Shown here in pieces: positions 1 through 7,083 of a DNA stretch of 14,453 bases (the first letter of the stretch is position 1; the number at the start of each line of letters is the position of its first letter). The translations under genes and the position numbers were made by a program. This DNA comes from Lachnoclostridium sp. UBA1175 (lineage in GTDB: Bacteria; Bacillota; Clostridia; Lachnospirales; Lachnospiraceae): contig DBYX01000011.1 of the NCBI GenBank assembly GCA_002311665.1, positions 1 through 14,453 of the forward strand, given 5' to 3'. The notes under the pieces are model-generated. The model saw only the letters and a list, made by a program, of their open reading frames with translations. It had not been told where the DNA came from and did no database searches.

Positions 1-644
1 CTGTCAGGACGATAGCCGTCCTGGTCGTTCGCATCGTCCCAGACCTTCTTGACAGATACTTCCGTCTCCTCGGTCTCGTGACTGTTCGTTATTGTAAATA
101 CTCCGTCAGACTCTTCCTCGATGTTTGCGGTGTACCCGTCCACGTCTTCCTCGGTCACGGTGTACTCGATCTCCTGACCGGCTGCCTTGAGGTCGAGCTG
201 TGTCCACTTGTAGCTCCACTCGTTCTCCTCGCTCAGCGTCACCGTGTCGATGATCCCGCCGTTTGCGAGAAGGTTGACCGTCACGCTGTCAGGGCGATAG
301 CCGTCCTGGTCATCCGCATCGTCCCATACCTTCTTGACAGACACATCGGTACTCTCGGTTTCATGGATGTATATGATATAATAACCTTCTTCGGAATCGA
401 GAACAAAACCTTCTATGGTTTTGGTATACTTATCGACATCGGTAGCAGTAACCGTGTAAGTAATTCCAACGCCCTTTTCATCGTTCTTCGGAACCCTGAA
501 AGTGTGCTTCCAGTTGACGTCCTTCGTCAATGTGACCGATTCGATGTCCTCCCTGTTTGCACTCAGGGTGACCGTTACTGTATCAGGACGATAACCATCC
601 TGATCATCGCCGTCGATCCATTCAACGTTAGCCTGAAGCTCGAT
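1..644 (-). repeat. CnaB-type domain repeats (two complete, third cut by window edge)
   Basis: Domain 1 covers residues about 700-795, domain 2 about 800-890, and domain 3 starts at about 897 and runs off the window. All share DDQDGYRPD.VTV.L or its start. In domain 2 the residues expected to form the self-catalysed Lys-Asn isopeptide bond are all present: K804 in VKKVW, E864 in YTVTE and N886 in TITNS. Domain 3 has the matching Lys (K899) before the edge. Domain 1 lacks all three (V706, A766 and Y791 in the equivalent places). The bond chemistry is family knowledge; the residue assignment is my alignment by eye. Confidence 0.85.
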
Positions 645-2741
645 ATACGGTCTCGGTTCACTGGTGTAAGTAGCAGTGTATACCACATTACCCGTCACTG
701 CGGAAACAGTCGGAGTCCATCCGGCGAAAGTATACACATAATCCGCATCCGCATCCTTAAACGGATCCTCAGGCTTGTCAATCTCTGAAGCCGGGGTGCC
801 GTAATCATATGCCTTTTCCGCTTTGAGGACACTTTGTCCGTCCTCGTCCACGAACTTTACGGTATACTGTCTTACTACATCCTGAAACTTTGCCTTATAG
901 GATGTCGCACCCGCAACTGTCGGAAGCGTATCATTTTTCGAATATTCCGTGCCGTTCTCAGCTACCCAGCCGATGAAGGTGTACGTGTATCCCTCCGACT
1001 CCTCCTTCGACGGCTCACTGCTTCCCCTGTACACGGGGCTCGTTCCGTATTCAACATCATCGTGATACAGATCGATTGTTCCGTTCTCATCATAGAACGT
1101 CACCCGATATTTACGAGGTGTTTCCTTGTACATCGCCGTATAAGTCGCATCACCGCTCACGGCAACGATATCCGGGCTCCACTTTTCAAATGTATATGTG
1201 GTCGAATCCGTATCCGGTCTCTGCGGATCTTCATCGCCGTATTCCGGCATTTCGCCCAGATCCAGCGTGAGAGTTTTAAGCTCGGTGCCGTCATAATCTA
1301 CGAACTTGATCGTATTCTTCGCTTTTACAAATGTCTTGCCGGCAATATGGTTGAAATTGTTGCTGCCGTAATTACCGGAAGGAATTATTTCTTCCGTACC
1401 TTCGATCTTGACAGATGTAGCAAATGTAATATACGAATTGTTATTGTCCGTAATATGATAGTTTTTGGCCGTCACACTCGTCTCAGCATCCGTAATCCCG
1501 ATCTCGATGGATGCTGCGTAGATTCCATAGCCAGTTCCGTTGTTGTTGCTTGTAGCGACTACCTTGCCTCCGGTAATGCTTACCTCGGCTCCGCCGCTGT
1601 AACTACCGATACCGATCGTATTTCTGCTGTTCGCACCGGTTGCAGTCACAGTACCTCCGGTGATCGAGATCGTACCGCAGTTGCTCTGGTCTCTGCCGCC
1701 GCCGATCGCTGCCGCCTGCCGCTGAGCTGCACCGGTTGCAGTCACAGTACCTCCGGAGATAAGTATCGTCTGCGAAGTTGAAGTATACGTTCCCTGCGGA
1801 TTGCTTCCGCCGCCGATTCCGGCACCGGCAAGAGTAGTCCCACCGGAATTGTATCCGCTTCCGGTTGCGGTTACTTCTCCGTCGCTGATCGTTATTGAAC
1901 CGCCGTAGGCATTAAGGCCGCCGCCGATTCCGGCACTGCCGTTCTTGCCGGAAGCATTGACTTTTCCTCCGCTGATAACGATCGTTCCGCCGTTTCCTTC
2001 GTCACCGCCGCCGATTCCGGCGCCGCCGTATATATAACCGTTACTGCTATAACCGCCACCGGTCGCCGTAACGGTTCCGCCTCCGATAGTGATCGTTCCG
2101 CCATTTCCTTCGTCACCGCCGCCGATTCCGGCGCCGCGGCGATATCCCGTAGCTGTCACGGTTCCGCCGTAAATACTGATCGTACCGCAGTCGCTCGTCG
2201 TGCCGTAGACGTTATTGTAACCGCCTCCGATCGCGGCATTGTAATCATTACTGGCTCCCGCCGTCAGGCTGCACCCGCCGTTCGGTCCGCCGTAAATGGT
2301 AAGGGATGCTCCCTCCGGAACATAGATGCCCGCAGGGATATTCAATCCGTGTGTATACGCATCGGAAAAATCGGGCAGGATCAGTACAACATTGCCTCGA
2401 ACCGTAACACGGCTGTTGTTGTTGTAGTTGACAACCTGATTCGTATAATCACCGATGTTACGCTCATTAACGCCGACAACATAATACGTTGTCGTGCCGC
2501 TCTCGCCCCAGGTTGGCGGTCTGTGATCCACACCGTTCCAGAAAATACCTGTCGTTTGGATCAATTCATAGTCGTCACCCGACAGGGTCTGCGTCTCTTT
2601 GTTCTCATCAACATATTGCACACTCGGATCTCCGGGGTCTGCATTCGCTGTCTTCACCGGGCTTACATATTCGGGAAGGCAGAGAACGACCATCGTGAAT
2701 GTGAGCATTACACTGACGAGTTTTCTCCAAATTTTCTTCAT
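1..2741 (-). CDS. Large secreted multi-repeat surface protein (adhesin-like; glycine-rich beta-helix, Listeria-Bacteroides repeats, CnaB stalk), 3' end outside window
   Basis: The frame is open without a stop from an ATG at 2741 to the window edge, giving at least 913 codons. A GAGGAGG Shine-Dalgarno sequence lies 5 nt upstream. The N-terminus is a typical signal peptide: basic MKKIWRK, a hydrophobic stretch at about residues 8-22, and a likely cut after ANA at residue 34. In order follow a short unassigned domain (35-160), glycine-rich repeats with the core GIGGG...GG.I.I.GGTVTATG (about 165-427, probably a parallel beta-helix), three beta-grasp repeats of the Listeria-Bacteroides/InlB-B type with YTF..W and TY.A.Y motifs (about 477-540, 544-620, 626-692), and CnaB-type Ig-like domains from residue 700 on. 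A wall anchor, if any (for example LPXTG), would lie beyond the left edge. This layout is typical of surface adhesins or stalks of gut Firmicutes. The ligand cannot be told. It has its own promoter region and is preceded by a terminator, so it is probably transcribed alone. Confidence 0.9.
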   Translation of the reverse strand, partial: MKKIWRKLVSVMLTFTMVVLCLPEYVSPVKTANADPGDPSVQYVDENKETQTLSGDDYELIQTTGIFWNGVDHRPPTWGESGTTTYYVVGVNERNIGDYTNQVVNYNNNSRVTVRGNVVLILPDFSDAYTHGLNIPAGIYVPEGASLTIYGGPNGGCSLTAGASNDYNAAIGGGYNNVYGTTSDCGTISIYGGTVTATGYRRGAGIGGGDEGNGGTITIGGGTVTATGGGYSSNGYIYGGAGIGGGDEGNGGTIVISGGKVNASGKNGSAGIGGGLNAYGGSITISDGEVTATGSGYNSGGTTLAGAGIGGGSNPQGTYTSTSQTILISGGTVTATGAAQRQAAAIGGGRDQSNCGTISITGGTVTATGANSRNTIGIGSYSGGAEVSITGGKVVATSNNNGTGYGIYAASIEIGITDAETSVTAKNYHITDNNNSYITFATSVKIEGTEEIIPSGNYGSNNFNHIAGKTFVKAKNTIKFVDYDGTELKTLTLDLGEMPEYGDEDPQRPDTDSTTYTFEKWSPDIVAVSGDATYTAMYKETPRKYRVTFYDENGTIDLYHDDVEYGTSPVYRGSSEPSKEESEGYTYTFIGWVAENGTEYSKNDTLPTVAGATSYKAKFQDVVRQYTVKFVDEDGQSVLKAEKAYDYGTPASEIDKPEDPFKDADADYVYTFAGWTPTVSAVTGNVVYTATYTSEPRPYIELQANVEWIDGDDQDGYRPDTVTVTLSANREDIESVTLTKDVNWKHTFRVPKNDEKGVGITYTVTATDVDKYTKTIEGFVLDSEEGYYIIYIHETESTDVSVKKVWDDADDQDGYRPDSVTVNLLANGGIIDTVTLSEENEWSYKWTQLDLKAAGQEIEYTVTEEDVDGYTANIEEESDGVFTITNSHETEETEVSVKKVWDDANDQDGYRPD
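666..1313 (-). repeat. Three Listeria-Bacteroides (InlB B-repeat/Flg_new-like) beta-grasp repeats
   Basis: Residues about 477-692 hold three units. Each begins with a strand like IKFVDYDG, VTFYDENG or VKFVDEDG, has a YG.....P turn, then YTFEKW, YTFIGW or YTFAGW, and closes with YTAMY, YKAKF or YTATY. This is the hallmark of the small beta-grasp repeats found as stalk modules in Firmicute surface proteins. The middle unit has a longer, more divergent second half. Confidence 0.75.
1461..2249 (-). repeat. Glycine-rich beta-helix-like coding repeats (about 8 units)
   Basis: This part of the surface protein gene (residues about 165-427) encodes about eight imperfect units of 30-37 residues. Each has an [A/G]-[A/G]-I-G-G-G turn, a variable G/N/S-rich loop, and a strand pair of the form GTITI.GGTVTATG. 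The last two units decay (GIGSYSGG, then GIYAASIEIGITDAE). At DNA level 1980-2025 and 2091-2136 are 46-nt direct repeats with one mismatch, 111 bp (37 codons) apart. The beta-helix fold is inferred from the repeat length and the G/V/T/I pattern. Confidence 0.75.
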
Positions 2742-2792
2742 AGAGGCCTCCTCTGTATATTTTTGCAACCGTACGTTTTGTGTCCGTGGCTG

Positions 2793-2867
2793 CCTGTTAG
2801 GTCAACAGGTTACCCGTGTAAACGCACACGCGGGCACACCTAATTAGTATAATTATAATATTATACT
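2793..2867 (-). promoter_or_regulatory. AT-rich candidate promoter and hairpin-containing leader of the surface protein gene
   Basis: Read on the minus strand, TATAAT occurs at 2865-2860 and again at 2857-2852, inside an AT-rich block. That block is also an inverted repeat: AGTATAAT at 2846-2853 against ATTATACT at 2860-2867. I see no convincing -35 box 17 bp upstream of either hexamer, so the exact promoter is uncertain. Downstream, the putative leader can form hairpins at 2834-2813 (GTGT paired with ACAC, with CCCG/CGGG outside) and at 2809-2793 (CCTGTT paired with AACAGG). Confidence 0.4.
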
Positions 2868-2945
2868 TACTATGCGCGTAGAACAGTTTGCGTAATTTCG
2901 GTGCAACTTAAGTAATCAGCGTAAAATACGCCCTTTCCGACACAC

Positions 2946-2991
2946 GAAAAAGCACCCTTTCGATCATCTTCCGATCGATCAAAGGGTGCTT
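2946..2991 (-). terminator. Rho-independent terminator after the lipoprotein gene
   Basis: On the minus strand AAGCACCCTTT pairs with AAAGGGTGCTT across an inner GATC-rich arm and is followed by TTTTT. It begins 57 nt after the stop codon of the lipoprotein gene at 3049 and closes the ACT-hom-PGM-lipoprotein unit. The stretch between stop and stem (2992-3048) shows nothing else. Confidence 0.88.
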
Positions 2992-3048
2992 ATACTGCAT
3001 ACATTTTCCGTCTTCTTTCAACGGGCAGCCGCCTCCGCATCAGCTGCT

Positions 3049-4443
3049 TCATCCGCGAGGCGAATATGTATTCTGATATGTCGTTTTCACGCTCGTCCCG
3101 TCGGCCGACGTGTACACGCCCGACGCGAGGCTGCCCCGCTCGTCGTAGCTGTATTCCCACCGGCTCGCACCGTATTTCACATCACCGTCCTGTGTGTAAC
3201 TCTCGACACTCCCGGGAAGCCCGTTGTCGTTGTACTCCGTGCATTTTATGCGCGTGACGCTCCTGCCGTTCTCGCTCATCACAAGCTCGTATACGGTCTC
3301 CCTGTGTCCGTCGTCCGACCTTTCGACACGCCTGCTCGAAGTGATATTGCCGAGGGAATCATACGACTTCTCCGACACCGTCCTTCTCTCACTGTCGCAT
3401 ACGCGCTCGTAGCGAACGACCTCCGTCCCGTCCCCGCGCACATCGATCCGGCGGAAACTGCCGTTTTGGTCTGTCTCAGTCCTTCTGTGCTCCCTGATGC
3501 GGCAATCCCACACCAGCGTGTTATACTTGCCGCCGGTGCCAAGTCCCGCGCGGACCAGATCGTTCTTTCCGTCCTCCGAGTAGTACAGTGCGACGCTGTC
3601 GCACCCGTCGTACATCTCCGCCAGCGTGCAGATCGTGCGCTTGCCCGCCTCGTCGGAGGTATCATCCGCCTTGCTCACGGTGATCTCTGTCCTAAACGAG
3701 CCGATGACCAGAAGCATGCGCTTTAACGCGCTGTCCGACACCAGGTACAGCGCCGGCTGCGTCTCGGTCGCCTCGAGTCTGCGGTTCTCCGCGCATTCGC
3801 GGATCTGCGTGACGGTATCCGACTTCGAGATCTCCTCATAGAGCGGGACCGCGTAAGCATCCTCCGCATACCGGACCTCGCGCAGATAAATGAGCATGCC
3901 TGCACCGTCGAACCGCATCGTCTTCGTCCGCGTCAGTCTTCCGTCCGCATCGATCTCATCGACATTCTGCTCCGTCATCCTGTCGTCGGAGTAATAATCG
4001 TATGTCACCGTGCACTGTCCGTTGTCCTCCGTGCGCTCCGTCTGTCTTGACTGCAGTTTGCCCGACGAATACGTCTCCGTCACGGTCTGTGTGACACCGT
4101 TTTCCGACGTAAAGCTTCTGCGCTCGGTGACCGTCCACACGCTGTCCGAAGCATTCTCATCTTTTTGCTCCGTCACGGAGTCCGTCACCTCGCCGTCAAC
4201 GTTCAGGTGCGTCGTCACGCGGATCGTCACACTGCCCTGCGTCAGCGTGCTTACCTGCTCCGAAAGATACACATCCGGGGCCGGCGCATCGGTCACGCTC
4301 ACCGCGGGCGTCGGTTCTTCCGTCGGCGACGGGGTCGCGTCCTTCTCCGGCCGGTCCCCCGCACCGCCGCTGCACGCCGTCAAAGCCGCACACAGCAGAA
4401 GCACCGCGGCAAGTGCCGCCAATCTGTGTAACCTCTTTCTCAT
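3049..4443 (-). CDS. Lipoprotein with YD/RHS-like repeats, function unknown
   Basis: This is a 464-residue protein. It has a basic N-terminus, a hydrophobic core and the lipobox LTAC with Cys24 as the lipid-anchor site, so it should sit on the outer face of the membrane. Residues about 28-58 form a Pro/Thr/Glu linker. The rest is rich in short beta-strand units with YD-repeat flavour: YDYYSDDR (148-155), DADGRLTRTKTMRFDGAGML (165-184), YDSLGNITSSRRVE (361-374), YNDNGLPGSVESY (404-416) and YSYDERGSL (431-439). These resemble the repeats that build RHS/YD beta-shells, but no toxin tip, protease or enzyme motif is visible. The start is supported by GGGGAG 5 nt upstream of the ATG. It follows the PGM-like gene by 39 bp and ends in a terminator, so it is probably co-transcribed with threonine-branch genes; no functional link is evident. 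I do not recognise a named family. Confidence 0.8.
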   Translation of the reverse strand: MRKRLHRLAALAAVLLLCAALTACSGGAGDRPEKDATPSPTEEPTPAVSVTDAPAPDVYLSEQVSTLTQGSVTIRVTTHLNVDGEVTDSVTEQKDENASDSVWTVTERRSFTSENGVTQTVTETYSSGKLQSRQTERTEDNGQCTVTYDYYSDDRMTEQNVDEIDADGRLTRTKTMRFDGAGMLIYLREVRYAEDAYAVPLYEEISKSDTVTQIRECAENRRLEATETQPALYLVSDSALKRMLLVIGSFRTEITVSKADDTSDEAGKRTICTLAEMYDGCDSVALYYSEDGKNDLVRAGLGTGGKYNTLVWDCRIREHRRTETDQNGSFRRIDVRGDGTEVVRYERVCDSERRTVSEKSYDSLGNITSSRRVERSDDGHRETVYELVMSENGRSVTRIKCTEYNDNGLPGSVESYTQDGDVKYGASRWEYSYDERGSLASGVYTSADGTSVKTTYQNTYSPRG

Positions 4444-4482
4444 CGCGTCTCCCCATAACCGGCCGGGCTTACCCCTCCGGGT

Positions 4483-5685
4483 TTACTTCTCCGTAAAATG
4501 CTCCATCAGGCGATACCCTTCCGGATAATCGTACCCTGTCTTCTCCGCCGCCTCCTCGGTGTACACATCCGCGCACGAAACCTTCTTCGTGCTGTCGTAG
4601 AGGAGATACGGGATCGGGTCGGCCGTGTGCGTGCGAAGCGTAACCGGCGTCGGATGATCCGGCATCAATAAAAGCCGGTACGGCTCCCCCGAAGCATCCA
4701 TCTCGCGGCGCACCACGCCGATAATGTTTCTGTCAATCTGCTCGATCGCCTCCACCTTGCGTTCCGCGCTGCCCTGGTGCCCCATCTCGTCGGGCGCTTC
4801 CACATGGATGTACGCAAAATCAGCGCCTTCCTCGAGAAGTGCCTTGACAGCAGCGCGCGCCTTGCCCTCATAGTTCGTGTGAAGGCCGCCGTTCGCGCCG
4901 GGGACCGTGATGTTGCGAAGCCCTGCACCGACCGCAATGCCCTTTAAAAGGTCAACCGCCGAGATCATCACCCCGCGGAGACCCGTTTTTTCGTAAAATG
5001 AGCTCAGCGCCGGTCTCGTGCCCGCCCCCCAAAACCACAGGGAGTTCGCCTTGTTGAGGCCCTGCTTCGCGCGCTCGACATTGATCGGGTGGTTGTTGAG
5101 GATCTCGTAGCTGCGCTTCTGCATTTCCCGCAGAACCGGATCCTCGGGAAGGTACTCGCCGACGACCCTCGTGAGGATGTCGTGCGGAGGTGTGAGCGGT
5201 ACCACGCGCCCGCGGTTCCAGATCAGCAGGTGACGGTAGCTTGTTCCCACGTAAAAATGGTAGTTCTCCCACTCGAGCTGCTTGCGAACCGCTGTGAGCA
5301 GCTCCGCGGCATCCTCGGTCGAGATCTCCGAGGAGCTGTGGTCGATGATGGTCTTCTGCTCGTACGGAAGATCGTCGTCCGAGAGCGTCACGATATTGCA
5401 GCGGATCGCGATGTCCGAGGACACCATATCGACGCCGATGGAGAGCGCCTCCAGCGGCGATCTTCCGGTGTAATACAGCTTCGGATCATACCCCATAACG
5501 GCAAGGTTGGCCGTGTCGCTGCCGGGCTTCATCCCCTCCGGGATGGTATGCGCCATACCGATCTCCGAGAACGGCGCAATCGCATCCGTCTCCGGCGTCT
5601 TCGCGTACGCAAGCGGCGTCTTTCCGCCGAGCGACTCGATCGGCAGGTCGGCGGCTCCGTCCGCGAGAACTACGATATACTTCAT
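4483..5685 (-). CDS. Cofactor-independent phosphoglycerate-mutase-like enzyme, probable homoserine kinase
   Basis: This 400-residue protein is an alkaline-phosphatase-superfamily metalloenzyme of the archaeal-type PGM (ApgM) family. Visible metal and catalytic residues are D9 in LADGAAD, the nucleophile Ser56 in PGSDTANLAVMGYDP, D299 and H303 in HVEAPDEMGH, D343/H344 in MPDHPTP and H353 in RTHTADPIPY. A subgroup of this family, found beside homoserine dehydrogenase in genomes without ThrB, has been proposed to be homoserine kinase (as I recall, the TIGR02535 grouping). Here hom and an ACT protein lie directly upstream in the same orientation. I therefore favour homoserine to O-phosphohomoserine, although a glycolytic phosphoglycerate mutase role cannot be excluded from sequence. 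The ATG at 5685 is chosen because GGGGAGG lies 7 nt upstream and the core fold begins MKYIVVLADG. An in-frame upstream ATG at 5736 would overlap an intergenic hairpin and place 17 odd residues in front. Confidence 0.9.
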   Translation of the reverse strand: MKYIVVLADGAADLPIESLGGKTPLAYAKTPETDAIAPFSEIGMAHTIPEGMKPGSDTANLAVMGYDPKLYYTGRSPLEALSIGVDMVSSDIAIRCNIVTLSDDDLPYEQKTIIDHSSSEISTEDAAELLTAVRKQLEWENYHFYVGTSYRHLLIWNRGRVVPLTPPHDILTRVVGEYLPEDPVLREMQKRSYEILNNHPINVERAKQGLNKANSLWFWGAGTRPALSSFYEKTGLRGVMISAVDLLKGIAVGAGLRNITVPGANGGLHTNYEGKARAAVKALLEEGADFAYIHVEAPDEMGHQGSAERKVEAIEQIDRNIIGVVRREMDASGEPYRLLLMPDHPTPVTLRTHTADPIPYLLYDSTKKVSCADVYTEEAAEKTGYDYPEGYRLMEHFTEK

Positions 5686-5733
5686 AATGCTTCCTCCCCG
5701 CGTCGCCTCAGGCGGCGCTCTGTAAAATGATAA

Positions 5734-5759
5734 CACGCAGAAAGTTTCCTCTCTGCGTG
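5734..5759 (-). other. Intergenic hairpin between hom and the PGM-like gene
   Basis: On the minus strand CACGCAGA pairs with TCTGCGTG (8 bp) around a 10-nt loop, 10 nt after the hom stop codon. It is followed by TTATCATTTTA, which is too broken for a clear U-tract. It could be a weak terminator, a processing site or an mRNA 3'-end stabiliser. Confidence 0.5.
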
Positions 5760-5769
5760 ATGATCGTCT

Positions 5770-6969
5770 TTATTCGTAGCGAATGCTCGCGATGACCGAA
5801 AGCTTCACGCACGCATCCGCGAACGCCTTCTCGCTCATCTCCTTCGTGACAAACGCGAACTCGTCCGGCTTGTCGTCGATCTCCGTCGTCTTGTGGATCG
5901 CGAAGAGCTCTCGCGCCTTGTCCGCCTCTGCAGCGGGAACGCGCACGAAGAACCGGCACTGCATATCGTCCTTCGCTCCGAGCGAAAGCTTGTCCGTGCT
6001 CCAGAGGATCGGGATGTTCACGAAGCGGTGCTTGGCCGCGTCGATGACATCGGAGACAACCGCGCTGGCGGTCGGCAGCTTGCCCGCGCCCATACCGTAG
6101 AACATGATCTCGCCGAGCATATTGCCGCGGACCATGATCGCGTTGAACACGCCGTTGACCGGATAGAGCGGATTTTTCTTGCGGATCATCATCGGGGATA
6201 CCATCGCGTAGACGGTTCCGTCCTTCTGATAGCTGCGCGCGATCAGTTTGATGCCGCGCTTCATCGCCTTGGCGTATGCCACATCCGCCTCGGAGATCTT
6301 CGTGATCCCCTCGGTGTAAATATCCTGATAGTCCACCTGCTGTCCGTACGCAAGTGACGTTAAGATCGCGATCTTACGGCAGGCGTCAAAGCCCTCGATA
6401 TCCGCTGCGGGATTGCGCTCCGCAAACCCGTTCGCCTGTGCATCCGCGAGCGCCTCGTCGAACGAGATCCCGTCCTCGCGCATGCGGGTCATCATATAGT
6501 TCGTCGTTCCGTTGAGGATACCACTGACCTCCTCCACCTCGTCCGCCGTGACGGAGCGCATCAGCTGCCGGATAACCGGGATACCACCGCCCACGCTGGC
6601 TTCGAAAAGGAAGTTGATGCTGCGTTCCCTCGCGATGGCGATCAGCTCCGCGCCGTGTGCCGCAACAAGCTCCTTGTTCGACGTGCACACGCTGCGTCCC
6701 GAGAGGAGCGCCTCCTTCACGAAGTCGTACGCCGGCTTCAGGCCGCCCATCACCTCGACAATGATATCGATCTCCGGATCCTCGATGATCGTCCGGAAAT
6801 CATGGACAAGATACGGCTCCACGGGATCCCCCGGAAAATCCCGGAGATCCAGCACATACTTGATCTCGATCGGCGCACCCACGCGCTTCTCGATGATGGC
6901 GTTGTTGTCACGGATCACGCTGAACACGCCCGATCCGACCGTGCCGTATCCTAAGATTGCTATTTTCAT
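5770..6969 (-). CDS. hom: Homoserine dehydrogenase with C-terminal ACT domain
   Basis: This 399-residue cytoplasmic enzyme reduces aspartate 4-semialdehyde to homoserine with NAD(P)H, the branch point to threonine and methionine. The N-terminal Rossmann domain shows GYGTVGSG (residues 7-14). Further motifs are TSNKELVA with K99, ASVGGGIPVIR (124-134), GILNGTTNYMMTRM (150-163) and the signature AERNPAADIEGFDACRK (183-199). In that signature E184, D195 and K199 match the catalytic E/D/K of the yeast enzyme; an Asp two residues after the Glu in yeast is Asn186 here. Residues about 325-399 look like a divergent ACT domain, the usual site of threonine feedback. Length is somewhat below the roughly 430 common in Bacillus-type enzymes. 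The start has GGGAGG about 10 nt upstream. The ACT-domain gene lies 114 bp upstream and the PGM-like gene 84 bp downstream. Confidence 0.96.
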   Translation of the reverse strand: MKIAILGYGTVGSGVFSVIRDNNAIIEKRVGAPIEIKYVLDLRDFPGDPVEPYLVHDFRTIIEDPEIDIIVEVMGGLKPAYDFVKEALLSGRSVCTSNKELVAAHGAELIAIARERSINFLFEASVGGGIPVIRQLMRSVTADEVEEVSGILNGTTNYMMTRMREDGISFDEALADAQANGFAERNPAADIEGFDACRKIAILTSLAYGQQVDYQDIYTEGITKISEADVAYAKAMKRGIKLIARSYQKDGTVYAMVSPMMIRKKNPLYPVNGVFNAIMVRGNMLGEIMFYGMGAGKLPTASAVVSDVIDAAKHRFVNIPILWSTDKLSLGAKDDMQCRFFVRVPAAEADKARELFAIHKTTEIDDKPDEFAFVTKEMSEKAFADACVKLSVIASIRYE

Positions 6970-7024
6970 GGTGATAAATCCTCCCTTGGTTACTTATTGA
7001 TCTGTACTCTCCCCCGTGCGGCTC

Positions 7025-7067
7025 CGCGGTTTTGTCCCGCGTGATCGACAGCCCGCACGCCGTGCGG
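7025..7067 (-). other. Two GC-rich hairpins in the ACT-hom gap
   Basis: In the 114-bp gap, CCGCAC and GTGCGG (7053-7067, loop of 3) form a tight stem, and CGCGG with CCGCG (7025-7041, loop of 7) a second. No U-tract follows on the minus strand, so these are not classical terminators. They may set the ratio of the two gene products, or simply reflect GC-rich spacer. Confidence 0.4.
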
Positions 7068-7083
7068 TCCCGCCGCATACGCG

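Noticed and set aside
78..1781. Two long plus-strand frames (78-788 and 834-1781) opposite the surface protein
   Set aside because: The minus frame carries a signal peptide, an RBS and three known repeat families across the whole stretch. The plus frames are broken and motif-free.
1900..2160. Short direct DNA repeats considered as a CRISPR array or mobile-element ends
   Set aside because: The repeats are in frame, code for the GIGGG beta-helix units and have no unique spacers of constant length.
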